Assembly (NCBI RefSeq): GCF_016907975.1
Contig: NZ_JAFBCY010000002.1
Coordinates: forward strand, 930,001-994,000
Length of the DNA stretch: 64,000 nucleotides
From: Methylopila capsulata
GTDB taxonomy: Bacteria; Pseudomonadota; Alphaproteobacteria; Rhizobiales; Methylopilaceae
Direction of reading: 5' to 3'
The notes under the pieces are model-generated. The model was not told where the DNA came from, did not search any database, and saw only the letters and a program-made list of their open reading frames with translations. Position 1 is the first letter of the stretch; every line of letters starts with the position of its first letter. This document shows, piece after piece, positions 8,887 to 17,029 of the stretch. The translations under genes were made by a program, and so were the position numbers.

Positions 8887-9990
8887 TCAGAACAGGGGCG
8901 GCGACCGCCAGAGCTTCACGGGACCGACGGAAAGCCGCCCGTTCGCGATCCGGACAGGGTAGGCGGTGGCGGGCCGGTCGTCGAGGGTGGCCGGCGATCC
9001 CAGCATCTTGGCGCCGGCGCCGAGCAGCGACGACAGCAGGTCCTTCTTGCCATTGCCCTCTTCGCCTGCCCCGAACAGGCTCTGCACGAGCTGATCGACG
9101 CCGCGGGCGGTGAGGGTGAGCTTTCCCTCGGGCCGGCCCTCGATGTTGAGCGCGAGGTCGCCCTTGGCCTCGGCCGCCACGTCGCCGCGGGTGACGCGCG
9201 CCAGCGCGACATGCAGGCGTCCGCCGGCCTCGGCGAAGGCCCGCAGCCGCTCGGAGGTCGGCTGCGGCGCGAGGTCGCCGACCCCGCGCGCCTCGATCTG
9301 CAGTTCGCCCGACAGCGGGCCGGCGCCGACCGGCACCAGCGCGAGCGCCGGCGAGGTCGCCTCCTCGACGCGCGCGGCCAGATCGTAAACGCCGTCGGAG
9401 CCGTCCGGCGCCCGGCGCAGGTGAAGCTCCAGATGCTTCGCTGCGCCGATCTCGTCGGCGCCCGCCACCAGACGCGGCGCCGTCAGCGCGATCGAGGTGC
9501 GGTCGAACCGGCGATCCGACGAGACCGCGACGCTCGCCTGCGCGGTGGCGAACGACAGGGTGGCCTTGCGGCCGCTGGCGTCCGTCACCTCGATCGGCCC
9601 GCGGACGTCGCCGATCAGCCGGCGCGGATCGTAGATCTGGGCGACCGCGACAAAGCGCGGCGCGGTCGCGACGATCGGGCCGCCGTCCGCCGGCAGGCTC
9701 GCCGTGGCGCCGGTGCAGGACAGCTCGATCCGGAACGGAAAACCGGACGTGTCGCGTTCGGCGCAGGCGTAGGTTCGCCCGCGCTTGGCCTCGCGCGCGA
9801 TCCAGGCGTCGGCCGCTTCGGTCGCCTTGCCCGCCGCCACGAACCAGAAGACGGACCAGCCGGCCGCCAGCACGACGAGAAGGATCACGGGCAGGAACAC
9901 GCCCCAGCGCGACAGGCCGCGGGAGGGTGGCGGCGTCTCGGGGGAGCGGCTCGGGAGCGGCGACATCGGGGGCGTCATGGGCGGTCTCAT
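8887..9990 (-). CDS. DUF2125 domain-containing membrane-anchored protein
   Basis: The 367-residue protein begins with a Pro-rich cytoplasmic tail (residues 1-25), then one transmembrane helix at about 30-52 (FLPVILLVVLAAGWSVFWFV), then a long extracytoplasmic domain. The domain matches DUF2125, a family of unknown function common in Hyphomicrobiales, with typical AADAWIAREA..GRTYAC and SGFPFRIELSC segments; the two Cys may pair in the periplasm. It is divergent from chaC with a 118-base gap. No catalytic motif is visible and I assign no function. Confidence 0.8.
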   Translation of the reverse strand: MRPPMTPPMSPLPSRSPETPPPSRGLSRWGVFLPVILLVVLAAGWSVFWFVAAGKATEAADAWIAREAKRGRTYACAERDTSGFPFRIELSCTGATASLPADGGPIVATAPRFVAVAQIYDPRRLIGDVRGPIEVTDASGRKATLSFATAQASVAVSSDRRFDRTSIALTAPRLVAGADEIGAAKHLELHLRRAPDGSDGVYDLAARVEEATSPALALVPVGAGPLSGELQIEARGVGDLAPQPTSERLRAFAEAGGRLHVALARVTRGDVAAEAKGDLALNIEGRPEGKLTLTARGVDQLVQSLFGAGEEGNGKKDLLSSLLGAGAKMLGSPATLDDRPATAYPVRIANGRLSVGPVKLWRSPPLF

Positions 9991-10108
9991 TCTCTGCGCA
10001 GGCAGGACGCGACGCGCCGTCGTCTTGCCGCGGCGGCGCAGGGCTGGTACCCGAAACGGACGCCGCCTCTCCTGTCAATCGCTAGGGCCGGTCCTCGACC
10101 GCGACGGG

Positions 10109-10651
10109 ATGATTCCGACCGACGTCGACCTATGGGTGTTCGCCTACGGCTCCCTCATGTGGCGGCCGGGGTTCACGTTCGTCGAGCAATCGCCGGCGAC
10201 CGTCGACGGCTATCATCGCGCGCTCTGCATCGCCTCCCATCGCCACCGCGGCACGCCCGAGCGGCCGGGGCTCGTGCTCGGGCTCGACGAGGGCGGCTCG
10301 TGCCAGGGCATCGCCTTCCGGGTCGACGCCGCGCATGTGCCGGACGCTCTCGCCTATCTGCGCGAGCGCGAACTCGTGACCCACGTCTACCGCGAGACGC
10401 TGCTGCCGACGCGGCTCGACGGCGACCGCACCGTGCAGGCGCTCGCCTATGTCGTGGACCAGGAGCATCCCCAGTACGTGGGACTGCTGCCTCCGGAAGA
10501 GACCCTGGCGCGCGTCCGCTGCAGCGTCGGCGCGGCGGGCCCGAATCCGGATTACGTCCTGAACACCGTGCGGGAGTTGGAGCGGCTCGGCGTGACCGAC
10601 CCGACGCTCGCCTGGCTCGCATCCGCGCTCACGCTCAGCACCGACGAGTAG
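10109..10651 (+). CDS. gamma-glutamylcyclotransferase, ChaC family
   Basis: ChaC enzymes split glutathione into 5-oxoproline and Cys-Gly. The 180-residue protein opens with the signature FAYGSLMWRPGF (YGSLMW binds the gamma-glutamyl group) and keeps CIASHRHRGTPERPGLVLGL and AYVVDQEHPQYVGLL. The ATG at 10109 fits family length; the frame stays open far upstream without homology. The last 100 bases overlap the 3' end of the convergent gene at 10552-11055, so both C-termini are encoded on opposite strands of the same DNA. Confidence 0.9.
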   Translation: MIPTDVDLWVFAYGSLMWRPGFTFVEQSPATVDGYHRALCIASHRHRGTPERPGLVLGLDEGGSCQGIAFRVDAAHVPDALAYLRERELVTHVYRETLLPTRLDGDRTVQALAYVVDQEHPQYVGLLPPEETLARVRCSVGAAGPNPDYVLNTVRELERLGVTDPTLAWLASALTLSTDE

Positions 10652-11055
10652 GACTGCGCGCCATCCGCGAGGTCGTCGATCGCCGCCTGGCGCTTCTTCG
10701 CGCTGAGCGCGATCAGATGCACGTGAGCTTCGACGCGCAGACCCGGTTCGAGACGCAGGCCCGGAAGTCCCGCGCCGCTCTCGCCGGCCCACACGACGCG
10801 GCGCGAGCCGTCCGCTTCGACCGCAACCACGAGGACGACGCCGTTTTCGATGCGGATCGCCTCTCCGAGCGGCATCACGGTGACAAGGTAACGCGCGCCG
10901 GACCGCCCGCGCCACACCCGGTAGCGGTCGTCGAACGAGCCTTCCTGCGCAACGCGCGCCAGCCCTTGGTCGGCGGCGTTGGCCGTCGCCTCCGACGACA
11001 TGGCCGCTGCGATTTGTGCAATGACGTCCGCAGCGCGTTCGGCCGAATCAGTCAT
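10552..11055 (-). CDS. conserved hypothetical protein with RBS inside a hairpin
   Basis: I do not recognise a named family for this 167-residue protein. The core looks like a compact beta-rich domain (YRVWRGRSGARYLVTVMPLG, then VVLVVAVEADGSRRVVWAGE), followed by a helix with a basic patch (SAKKRQAAIDDL). No signal peptide or transmembrane helix is visible. The gene has a strong SD (GGAGG, five bases before ATG 11053-11055), but that SD is paired in the 3' arm of a long stem-loop at 11061-11101. The Ser-rich last 33 residues come from DNA that also encodes the end of ChaC on the other strand. It lies downstream of plsC in the same direction. Confidence 0.7.
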   Translation of the reverse strand: MTDSAERAADVIAQIAAAMSSEATANAADQGLARVAQEGSFDDRYRVWRGRSGARYLVTVMPLGEAIRIENGVVLVVAVEADGSRRVVWAGESGAGLPGLRLEPGLRVEAHVHLIALSAKKRQAAIDDLADGAQSYSSVLSVSADASQASVGSVTPSRSNSRTVFRT

Positions 11056-11060
11056 GAAGC

Positions 11061-11101
11061 CCTCCGCCGCAACCCTACCATGGTAAGGGTTTCGGCGGAG
11101 G
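11061..11101 (-). promoter_or_regulatory. stem-loop sequestering a ribosome-binding site
   Basis: On the minus strand CCTCCGCCG (11101-11093) pairs perfectly with CGGCGGAGG (11069-11061). After one mismatch AACCCT pairs with AGGGTT (11091-11086 with 11076-11071), capped by an ACCATGGT loop region. The GGAGG at 11065-11061 is the SD of the gene starting at 11055 and is fully base-paired. No T-run follows, so it is not a standard terminator of plsC. Translational control by RBS occlusion is the inference. Confidence 0.6.
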
Positions 11102-11115
11102 GTCAGGCAGACTCG

Positions 11116-11931
11116 TCAATCGATGATTTGCGCGCCGAGAGGATTTCCCCCGGAATCCACAGGAGACGAGGGCTCCACGCCGAGCGACTCCGCCGCAAGC
11201 GCCGCGCTTCGCCCTTCGATGCGTTCCTGCAGCATTCGTTCGAAGGTCGCGCGATCGAGACCGGGGGGAATCGGCTCGAGAAACTCGATGACCGTCCGGC
11301 CGGGACGTCTCCGCCACGTGCTGCGTGGCCAGAACGCGCCGGTGTCCATCGCGACCGGCGTCACCGGAAGGTCGAGCTCGCGATAGAGATGCGACACCCC
11401 GTGCTTGTAGCGCGGGGGGGCGCCGATCGGGCGACGGGTGCCTTCGGGAAAGATGATGATCTGCCGATCTTCGGCGGCGACGATCTTCGCCTGCGCGAGT
11501 ATCTGCGCCAGGGCGTCGGAGCCCGCCGACCGGTTGATCGCGATCATGCGCAGCCGCATCAGGAACCAGCCGAAGAACGGGATCCAGGTGAGTTCGCGCT
11601 TCAGCACGAACAGGGGATCGCGGATCGCCGGCACCATGGCGAAGGTCTCGAGCTCAGACTGGTGCTTCGCGGCGACGATGGCGGCGCCGGTGGGGATGTG
11701 CTCGTGGCCGCGGATTTCGACCTCGATGCCCAGGATCCCGCGGGTGAGGGCGACGCTGCGCCGGCACCAGAATTTCGCGACGGCGAGGACGTGGCGCCGC
11801 GGCAGGAACAGCACGATCGGAAGGCTCGCTGCCGCGATCGCGACTGTCTGCAGCGCGAAGGCGACCGTGAAGCCGATGGAGCGCCAGAACACGGCAACGC
11901 CGGCGCGGCGCGGGAGATGTGTCTCTGTCAC
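11116..11931 (-). CDS. plsC: 1-acyl-sn-glycerol-3-phosphate acyltransferase
   Basis: PlsC adds the second acyl chain to lysophosphatidate at the inner membrane, giving phosphatidate. The 271-residue protein has an N-terminal hydrophobic segment (residues about 17-43), the catalytic block AAKHQSELETF (H-x4-E in place of the commoner H-x4-D), and IIIFPEGTRRPIGAPPRYKHG, which binds the glycerol-phosphate. Nineteen bases separate it from the DUF218 gene upstream. The ftsE-ftsX-ydcF-plsC order is a recurrent alphaproteobacterial arrangement, which suggests one transcript. Confidence 0.92.
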   Translation of the reverse strand: MTETHLPRRAGVAVFWRSIGFTVAFALQTVAIAAASLPIVLFLPRRHVLAVAKFWCRRSVALTRGILGIEVEIRGHEHIPTGAAIVAAKHQSELETFAMVPAIRDPLFVLKRELTWIPFFGWFLMRLRMIAINRSAGSDALAQILAQAKIVAAEDRQIIIFPEGTRRPIGAPPRYKHGVSHLYRELDLPVTPVAMDTGAFWPRSTWRRRPGRTVIEFLEPIPPGLDRATFERMLQERIEGRSAALAAESLGVEPSSPVDSGGNPLGAQIID

Positions 11932-11950
11932 GGGCAGGCTGTCGCGGACG

Positions 11951-12652
11951 TCAGGAGCAGCAGGCCGCGGGCGACGGGCGCCCCTTGGCGGCCGTCTCGG
12001 TCTCGGCGAGGCGCGGCGCGAGGCGGACGCGCACCAGGGCCGCGACGTATTTCACGTACTCGCCGGCCAGCAGCTTCGCCGTCGCCCAATCGCCCCACCA
12101 CGGCTCTTCGCGCAGGCGCTCGGTGACGACGGCGTAGGGGATCAGTTCGATGTTCGGCATCTGCCGCGCAAGCTCCATCATCGTGCGTGGCATGTGATAG
12201 CCCGAGGTGACGACGACGAGCGAGCGAAACCCGTGGCGTTCGGCCCACCGCCGCGTCTCGATCGCGTTGCCCGCGGTGTTGAGCGCGCGGCGGCCGAGAT
12301 CGACGCAGCAGCGCGCGAACTGGGCGTAGTCCGGCTGCGCGCGGGCGAGCTCCTGCTCGGTGGTCGAAGGATGCACGCCGGAAATGAGCAGACGTCGGCC
12401 GCTCCCGGACGACAGCAGACGAAGCGCGTCCGCCAGGCGCTCGGCGCCGCCGGTGAGCGCCACGATGCCGTCGCCGTGGACGCAGACCGGCGGCTCGGCC
12501 CGCGGCACGCGCGTGAGGAAGACCGCGAACCCGGCCCCGCCCAGGGCGCCCGCCGCCAGGGCGACGACGAGCAGCAACCGGGCCGCGCGCCAGAACGCGC
12601 CGCCCGGCGGCGTCGCCGCTCCGCTGGTTCGCACCTGCGCCTGCCCGTCCAT
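11951..12652 (-). CDS. YdcF family (DUF218) membrane protein
   Basis: The DUF218 domain is seen in IVALTGGAERLADALRLL, LLISGVHPSTTEQEL and VVVTSGYHMPRTMMELAR, the usual family blocks; E. coli relatives include YdcF and ElyC/SanA. One N-terminal transmembrane helix (LLLVVALAAGALGGAGFAVFL) puts the domain in the periplasm, where family members affect envelope integrity. The start is uncertain: I use the ATG at 12652 (233 residues), but a GTG three codons upstream has a GAGGA SD closer to ideal spacing. It follows ftsX by 63 bases. Biochemical function is unknown. Confidence 0.85.
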   Translation of the reverse strand: MDGQAQVRTSGAATPPGGAFWRAARLLLVVALAAGALGGAGFAVFLTRVPRAEPPVCVHGDGIVALTGGAERLADALRLLSSGSGRRLLISGVHPSTTEQELARAQPDYAQFARCCVDLGRRALNTAGNAIETRRWAERHGFRSLVVVTSGYHMPRTMMELARQMPNIELIPYAVVTERLREEPWWGDWATAKLLAGEYVKYVAALVRVRLAPRLAETETAAKGRPSPAACCS

Positions 12653-12715
12653 GCTGGTCACGCCGTCCTCATCATCCAAAGTGCGCCTCGGCGCGCGCCC
12701 TCGCAAGCCGCCCCG

Positions 12716-13711
12716 TCAATCCAGGGCGCGCAGCGTCCGGAACACGGTGACGCGCGAAGTCACGGCGGTGAGGACCGAGATCAGCACGACGATGGCCACG
12801 ACGCCCGCGTAGGCGGTGGGCCCGACCTGAAACCTGCCGAACAGGGCGTCCATCTGGTCGACGGCGGCGCTGCCGACGCCCTGCTCGGCCGTCAGTTCGG
12901 CGAGCAGGAAGGTCGCGATCGCGGCGAGGCCGCCCGCAAGCCCTCCCTTGAGGCCGAGCCTCAGGAAGCGGCGCTGGAACTGGCCGGCGATGTAGCCGTC
13001 CTTGGCGCCGACGAAGTGCAGCACCTGGACGATGTCGCGATTCCCGGCCATCGCCCCGCGCGTGGCGAAGACGACCGACAGCACGGTCGCGGCCAGCACC
13101 AGCGCCAGCACGCCGAGGCCGAGCGCGACCAGCGTGCGCGCCATGGCGACGAGGCGGTCGAGGAAGCGCCGGTGATCGTCGAGCGAGGCGCCCGGCGCCT
13201 CCCGCTCGAGCGCCGCCTTCAAGGCGGCGGGATCGAAGCGTCCGTCGTCCGACAGGCGCAGCACCACCAGCCGCGGGATCGGCAGATCCGAGAACGACAG
13301 GCCAGCGCCGAGCCAGGGCTCCAGCAGGCGGGCGGTCTCGGCCTCGCTGTAGGGGCGCACCTCGACGACGCCGGGCGCGGCGCGGGCGATCTCGGCGACG
13401 CGCGCGACCGCCGCGTTCATGTCGCGGCCGTCGGCGGGGCGGATCTGGACGGTCGTCTCGCGCACGATGTCTCGCTCCCACCCCGCCGCGGTGGCGCGCA
13501 CGAGGTCGACCCCGCCCGCGGTCAGGGCGGCGAGATAGGTCATGATCGCGATGACCATCACGAGGGTGTGGCCCGAGACCGAGGAGGCGGGAACGATCGG
13601 CCCCTGCCGGCGCGCCCTGGGGGCTCCGGAGGTCTTCGGCTTCGGCTTGGAGCCGGTCTTCGGGGCCGGACGACCCTTGGGCTCCGGGGCTGCGGCGGCG
13701 TTGGCGCTCAT
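12716..13711 (-). CDS. ftsX: cell division protein FtsX
   Basis: FtsX is the membrane partner of FtsE. The complex activates peptidoglycan hydrolases at the division site. The 331-residue protein starts with a basic cytoplasmic tail (Pro/Lys-rich, residues 1-40), then four transmembrane helices with a large periplasmic loop after the first, containing the PEN-like region VVEVRPYSEAETARLLEPWL. The last half shows the FtsX permease block (AMAGNRDIVQVLHFVGAKDG). It overlaps ftsE by four bases, so the two are coupled. Confidence 0.94.
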   Translation of the reverse strand: MSANAAAAPEPKGRPAPKTGSKPKPKTSGAPRARRQGPIVPASSVSGHTLVMVIAIMTYLAALTAGGVDLVRATAAGWERDIVRETTVQIRPADGRDMNAAVARVAEIARAAPGVVEVRPYSEAETARLLEPWLGAGLSFSDLPIPRLVVLRLSDDGRFDPAALKAALEREAPGASLDDHRRFLDRLVAMARTLVALGLGVLALVLAATVLSVVFATRGAMAGNRDIVQVLHFVGAKDGYIAGQFQRRFLRLGLKGGLAGGLAAIATFLLAELTAEQGVGSAAVDQMDALFGRFQVGPTAYAGVVAIVVLISVLTAVTSRVTVFRTLRALD

Positions 13712-14367
13712 TCGTAGATGTGCAGCCGGCCGTCGTGCAGCACGAGGCGGCGCGCGTCGTAGAGATCCATGAGGGCGATGTCGTGGGTGGCGATCACGAC
13801 CGAGGTTCCGGATTTGTGAAGCTCAACGAAGAGCCGGAGGATGCGGCGCGCGAGCTGCGGGTCGACGTTGCCGGTGGGCTCGTCGGCGAGCAGCAGCTCG
13901 GGCCGCGCGACCAGCGCCCGGGCGATGGCCGCGCGCTGCTTTTCGCCGCCCGAGAGCACGGGCGGCAGGGCGTCGAGACGCTCTCCGAGTCCGACCCAGC
14001 CGAGCAGCTCGACGACTTCGGCACGATACGAACTCTCGTCGCGCCCCGCCACCCTGAGCGGCAGCGCGACGTTCTCATAGGTCGTCATGTGGTCCAGCAG
14101 CCGGAAGTCCTGGAACACGACGCCGATCCGCCGGCGCAGGCCCGGCAGGTCCTTCTTCGGCAGCGTGGCCATGTCCCGGCCGAAGATATTGACGAGGCCG
14201 CGCGTGGGCTTCAGCGCCAGGAACAGGAGGCGCAGCAGTGAGGTCTTGCCCGCCCCCGACGGACCCGTCAGGAACTGGAACGAATTGGATTCGATCTCGA
14301 ACGTCAGGTCGCGCAGCACCTCGGGCCCGGGCCCGTAGCGCAGACCGACGTTTTCGAAACGCAGCAT
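13708..14367 (-). CDS. ftsE: cell division ATP-binding protein FtsE
   Basis: This ABC ATPase powers FtsX. The 219-residue protein has Walker A GPSGAGKTSLL, the signature LSGGEKQRAAIARAL, Walker B LLLADEPTGNVD and the switch His in VVIATHDIALM. The start at 14365-14367 (MLRFENVGLRYG) matches the family; an upstream in-frame start would add 21 unrelated residues. A full CtrA-type box lies 67-82 bases upstream, fitting cell-cycle control of division genes in alphaproteobacteria. Confidence 0.95.
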   Translation of the reverse strand: MLRFENVGLRYGPGPEVLRDLTFEIESNSFQFLTGPSGAGKTSLLRLLFLALKPTRGLVNIFGRDMATLPKKDLPGLRRRIGVVFQDFRLLDHMTTYENVALPLRVAGRDESSYRAEVVELLGWVGLGERLDALPPVLSGGEKQRAAIARALVARPELLLADEPTGNVDPQLARRILRLFVELHKSGTSVVIATHDIALMDLYDARRLVLHDGRLHIYE

Positions 14368-14433
14368 AGGCGGGAAATCCTGGTCCTTCGGGGGCGCAAT
14401 TCGGAGCCGGCCCCCGTTGTCGCGCCGCACGTT

Positions 14434-14449
14434 TTAACGATCCATTAAC
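14434..14449. promoter_or_regulatory. CtrA-type box (TTAA-N7-TTAAC)
   Basis: TTAA (14434-14437), seven bases, then TTAAC (14445-14449) is a perfect full CtrA consensus between the divergent ftsE and zinc-ribbon genes. It is AT-rich in a GC-rich gap, which makes chance less likely. CtrA is the essential cell-cycle response regulator of alphaproteobacteria. Confidence 0.6.
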
Positions 14450-14537
14450 GATAAAGTGGCGAGGTCGTGGTGAGACCCGGCGCCTCGACGCCGCGCCCGG
14501 TGCGCGGCCGCGGGCGGCCTGGGCGTCTGGACCCGCG

Positions 14538-15425
14538 ATGCTGATCGTCTGCCCCGCCTGCTCAGCTTCCTATCGGCTCGCTCCGCAAGCGCTGGGCGCC
14601 GGCCGCAAGGTGCGATGCGCGCGCTGTCGGACGGAGTGGTACGCCGACGCGCCGCTGGACGCCAACCCCCTCCTCGAAGGCGAAGGCCTTCCCCGAGCCG
14701 GCGACCCCTTCGCCGCGTCAAACGCCCGGCGGAACCCCGAACCGCAGCCGGCGGACGAACCGGATTGGACTCTGGGGGCGGACGAGCTCGAGCGCGCGAA
14801 ATCGTCCGAGCTCCCGTCGATCGCCGGCTTCGACGAGGTCGACCCCGTCGACATGATGGGCCAAGCGCAGGACGAGCTGGACCCCGACGCGCTCGCCGGC
14901 CGACGCCGCGCAGGCGCGCGGCAGCCGCGCGCCGCCCGCAATGGAGCGCCGCCGCGGCGCCGGGCGCTCGTCAACGCCCTTGCGAAGCGCCCCGCCCTCG
15001 CCGCCGCGGCGTTGGGCGTGGCCGCCCTGTTCGTGGCGATCCTCATGCGCGCCGATCTGGTCGAGGCGGCGCCGTCGCTGGCCTCGCTCTACGCCCGGAT
15101 CGGGATGCCGGTGAACGTACGCGGTCTCGAGATCTCCGGCGTGCGCTCCGTCGAGGAGATCGAAGAGGGCGCGCCCATGCTGCTCGTGACCGGCACGATC
15201 GCGAACGTCGCGCAGGGACCGCGCGACGTTCCCCGCCTGCGGCTAGCCGTCGTCGCCGACGACGGGCGCGAGGTCTACTCCTGGACGACCGTCGCCGGGC
15301 GCACGAAGATCGGCGTCGGAGAGACCACCCAGTTCAAGGCGCGCCTGGCCTCCCCGCCCGCCGAGGGGCGGCGGATCGTCGTGCGCTTCCTCGCTCGGCA
15401 AGACCTCGCGACGCACCCGCGCTAG
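14538..15425 (+). CDS. zinc-ribbon membrane protein (MJ0042-type ribbon, DUF3426-like)
   Basis: The 295-residue protein starts with the MJ0042-type zinc ribbon MLIVCPACSASYRLAP plus VRCARCRTEWYAD, using four Cys as CPAC and CARC. An acidic linker (residues 45-125) and a basic stretch follow, then one transmembrane helix at about 158-176 (LAAAALGVAALFVAILM). The C-terminal domain (ISGVRSVEEIEEGAPMLLVTG) resembles DUF3426 and should be periplasmic. It is divergent from ftsE across the CtrA-type box. The molecular role is unknown. Confidence 0.85.
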   Translation: MLIVCPACSASYRLAPQALGAGRKVRCARCRTEWYADAPLDANPLLEGEGLPRAGDPFAASNARRNPEPQPADEPDWTLGADELERAKSSELPSIAGFDEVDPVDMMGQAQDELDPDALAGRRRAGARQPRAARNGAPPRRRALVNALAKRPALAAAALGVAALFVAILMRADLVEAAPSLASLYARIGMPVNVRGLEISGVRSVEEIEEGAPMLLVTGTIANVAQGPRDVPRLRLAVVADDGREVYSWTTVAGRTKIGVGETTQFKARLASPPAEGRRIVVRFLARQDLATHPR

Positions 15426-15454
15426 ACATCCGGGCGCCTCTCGAAAGGAACGAC

Positions 15455-16003
15455 ATGATCCGTCGCCTGAACGTCCTGTTCGACGCCTCCACGATCGCCG
15501 AGCGCAACGCGGAGCTGGCCGCCGCCATCGCTGCGGCCGGAACGGAGCGGCTGCTCGTGATCGCCGTGCTGAAGGGCAGCTTCGTCTTCGCGGCGGATCT
15601 GATCCGCGCCCTGCACGCGGCGGGTCTCTCGCCCGAGGTCGAGTTTATCTCGCTCTCGAGCTACCGCGAGGCCACCGTGTCGTCCGGAGCGGTGAAGATC
15701 GTCCACGACATCGAAAGCGAGGTCGCCGGCCGCGACGTGCTGCTGGTGGACGACATCCTGGAATCAGGCCGCACCCTCGCCTACGCCAAGGACCTGATGG
15801 CGGCGCGCGGCGCGCGGCGGGTGCTCACCTGCGTGCTGCTCGAGAAGCCGCACAAGCGCGCGGTGGTGATCGACGCCGATTTCGTCGGCTTCAAATGTCC
15901 CGACCATTTCGTGGTGGGCTACGGCATGGACGTGGCCCACGCCTACCGCGAGCTTCCATTCGTCGGCGTCGTCGAGGTCGACGCCGACGACGGTCCGACC
16001 TGA
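15455..16003 (+). CDS. hpt: hypoxanthine phosphoribosyltransferase
   Basis: Hpt salvages hypoxanthine (and guanine) to IMP (and GMP) using PRPP. The 182-residue protein has VLKGSFVFAADLIRAL, the flexible-loop region ISLSSYREATVSSG, the PRPP-binding motif VLLVDDILESGRTL and the late FKCPDHFVVGYGMD, all typical of type I HPRTs. The ATG at 15455 has AAAGGAA nine bases upstream. cpdR follows after 11 bases, the same neighbour order as in several Hyphomicrobiales. Confidence 0.94.
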   Translation: MIRRLNVLFDASTIAERNAELAAAIAAAGTERLLVIAVLKGSFVFAADLIRALHAAGLSPEVEFISLSSYREATVSSGAVKIVHDIESEVAGRDVLLVDDILESGRTLAYAKDLMAARGARRVLTCVLLEKPHKRAVVIDADFVGFKCPDHFVVGYGMDVAHAYRELPFVGVVEVDADDGPT

Positions 16004-16014
16004 GGAGACCCGTC

Positions 16015-16404
16015 ATGGCCCGCATCCTGCTGACCGACGACGAAGAGGCCGTGCGCGGCTTCGTGCAGCGCGCGCTCGAGATGGACGGCCACCACGTGGC
16101 GCAGGCCTTCGACGGCGCCGACGCGCTGGAGAAGCTCGGCGCCGCGTCCGAGGGCTTCGACCTGCTGCTGACCGACATCCGGATGCCGATGATGGACGGC
16201 ATCGCCCTCGCGCTCGCGGCTGCGCGCGACCATCCCGACACCATGATCCTGCTGATGACCGGCTACGCCGACCAGCGCGAGCGGGCGACCGGCCTCGAGG
16301 CGCTGATCCACGACGTCGTCACGAAGCCGTTCTCGCTGGCGCAGATCCGCTCCGTCGTGGCCGACGCCTTGGCGGCCCGCGACGCGCAGCGCCTGTCGGC
16401 CTGA
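16015..16404 (+). CDS. cpdR: CpdR-type single-domain response regulator
   Basis: This 129-residue receiver domain has no output domain. The phosphoacceptor is D54 (LLTDIRMPMMDG), acidic residues D8/D9/E10 bind Mg, and K104 (VVTKPFSL) completes the site. MTGYADQRERATGLEALIHD is nearly diagnostic of CpdR, the ClpXP adaptor that when unphosphorylated primes the protease to destroy cell-cycle proteins. Its upstream kinase CckA is not in the window. The CtrA-type box nearby fits the same control network. Confidence 0.9.
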   Translation: MARILLTDDEEAVRGFVQRALEMDGHHVAQAFDGADALEKLGAASEGFDLLLTDIRMPMMDGIALALAAARDHPDTMILLMTGYADQRERATGLEALIHDVVTKPFSLAQIRSVVADALAARDAQRLSA

Positions 16405-16408
16405 CGTC

Positions 16409-17029
16409 TCAGCCGAGCGCGGCCACGGCCGCACGGAAGGCGGCCGCGTTGACGGCCACGCGCTCCGCCGACATGCCGGGCGCATAGAGCGCCGAGCCGA
16501 GGCCGAATCCCCGCGCTCCCGCGGCCCAGTAGCCCGCGAGGCTCTGGGGCGTGACGCCACCGACAGGAAGGAGCGTCGCCGCCGGCGGCAGCACCGCGCG
16601 CCAGGCCTTGACCACGGCCGGCGGCATCATCTCGGCCGGGAATAGCTTGAGCGCCGTCGCGCCGTTCGCGAGCGCCGCGAAGCCCTCTGTGGGCGTCGCC
16701 ACCCCCGGCACGCAGGCGAGCCCGAGCGAGGCCGCTCGACGCACGACCGCCGGATCGCTGTGCGGCATCAGGATGAGGTCGCCCCCGGCGTCGCGAACGC
16801 GGTCGACGTCGGCGGGATCGAGCACGGTGCCCGCGCCGATCATGACGTCCGGGAAGCGCCGCGCCAGCCGCGCCACGCTGTCGAGCGGCTCCGGCGAGTT
16901 CATCGGAATCTCGACGATCCCGAAGCCGGCCTCGACCAGCGCCCCGGCGAGGCTCTCGACCTCGTCCGGCCGGACCCCGCGCAAGATCGCGATCAGCGGA
17001 AACGCCGTCAGGCGGTCGTGGAAGCTCAT
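16409..17029 (-). CDS. dgoA: 2-dehydro-3-deoxy-6-phosphogalactonate aldolase
   Basis: This 206-residue KDPG/KDPGal-type aldolase cleaves 2-keto-3-deoxy-6-phosphogalactonate to pyruvate and glyceraldehyde 3-phosphate. The Schiff-base lysine is in TALKLFPAEMM, the catalytic Glu in IVEIPMNSPEP, and the phosphate site in LPVGGVTPQSLAGYWAAGA. The start overlaps the dgoK stop (ATGA), so it is coupled to that kinase. The pairing argues for galactonate rather than gluconate use. It converges on cpdR with four bases between the stops. Confidence 0.93.
   Translation of the reverse strand: MSFHDRLTAFPLIAILRGVRPDEVESLAGALVEAGFGIVEIPMNSPEPLDSVARLARRFPDVMIGAGTVLDPADVDRVRDAGGDLILMPHSDPAVVRRAASLGLACVPGVATPTEGFAALANGATALKLFPAEMMPPAVVKAWRAVLPPAATLLPVGGVTPQSLAGYWAAGARGFGLGSALYAPGMSAERVAVNAAAFRAAVAALG

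Noticed and set aside
8716..12126. A very long open frame on the plus strand (over 1,100 codons) across ubiE, DUF2125 and plsC
   Set aside because: It lies antisense to clear genes, shows repetitive Arg/Ala/Gly composition and no motif; high GC keeps stop codons rare.
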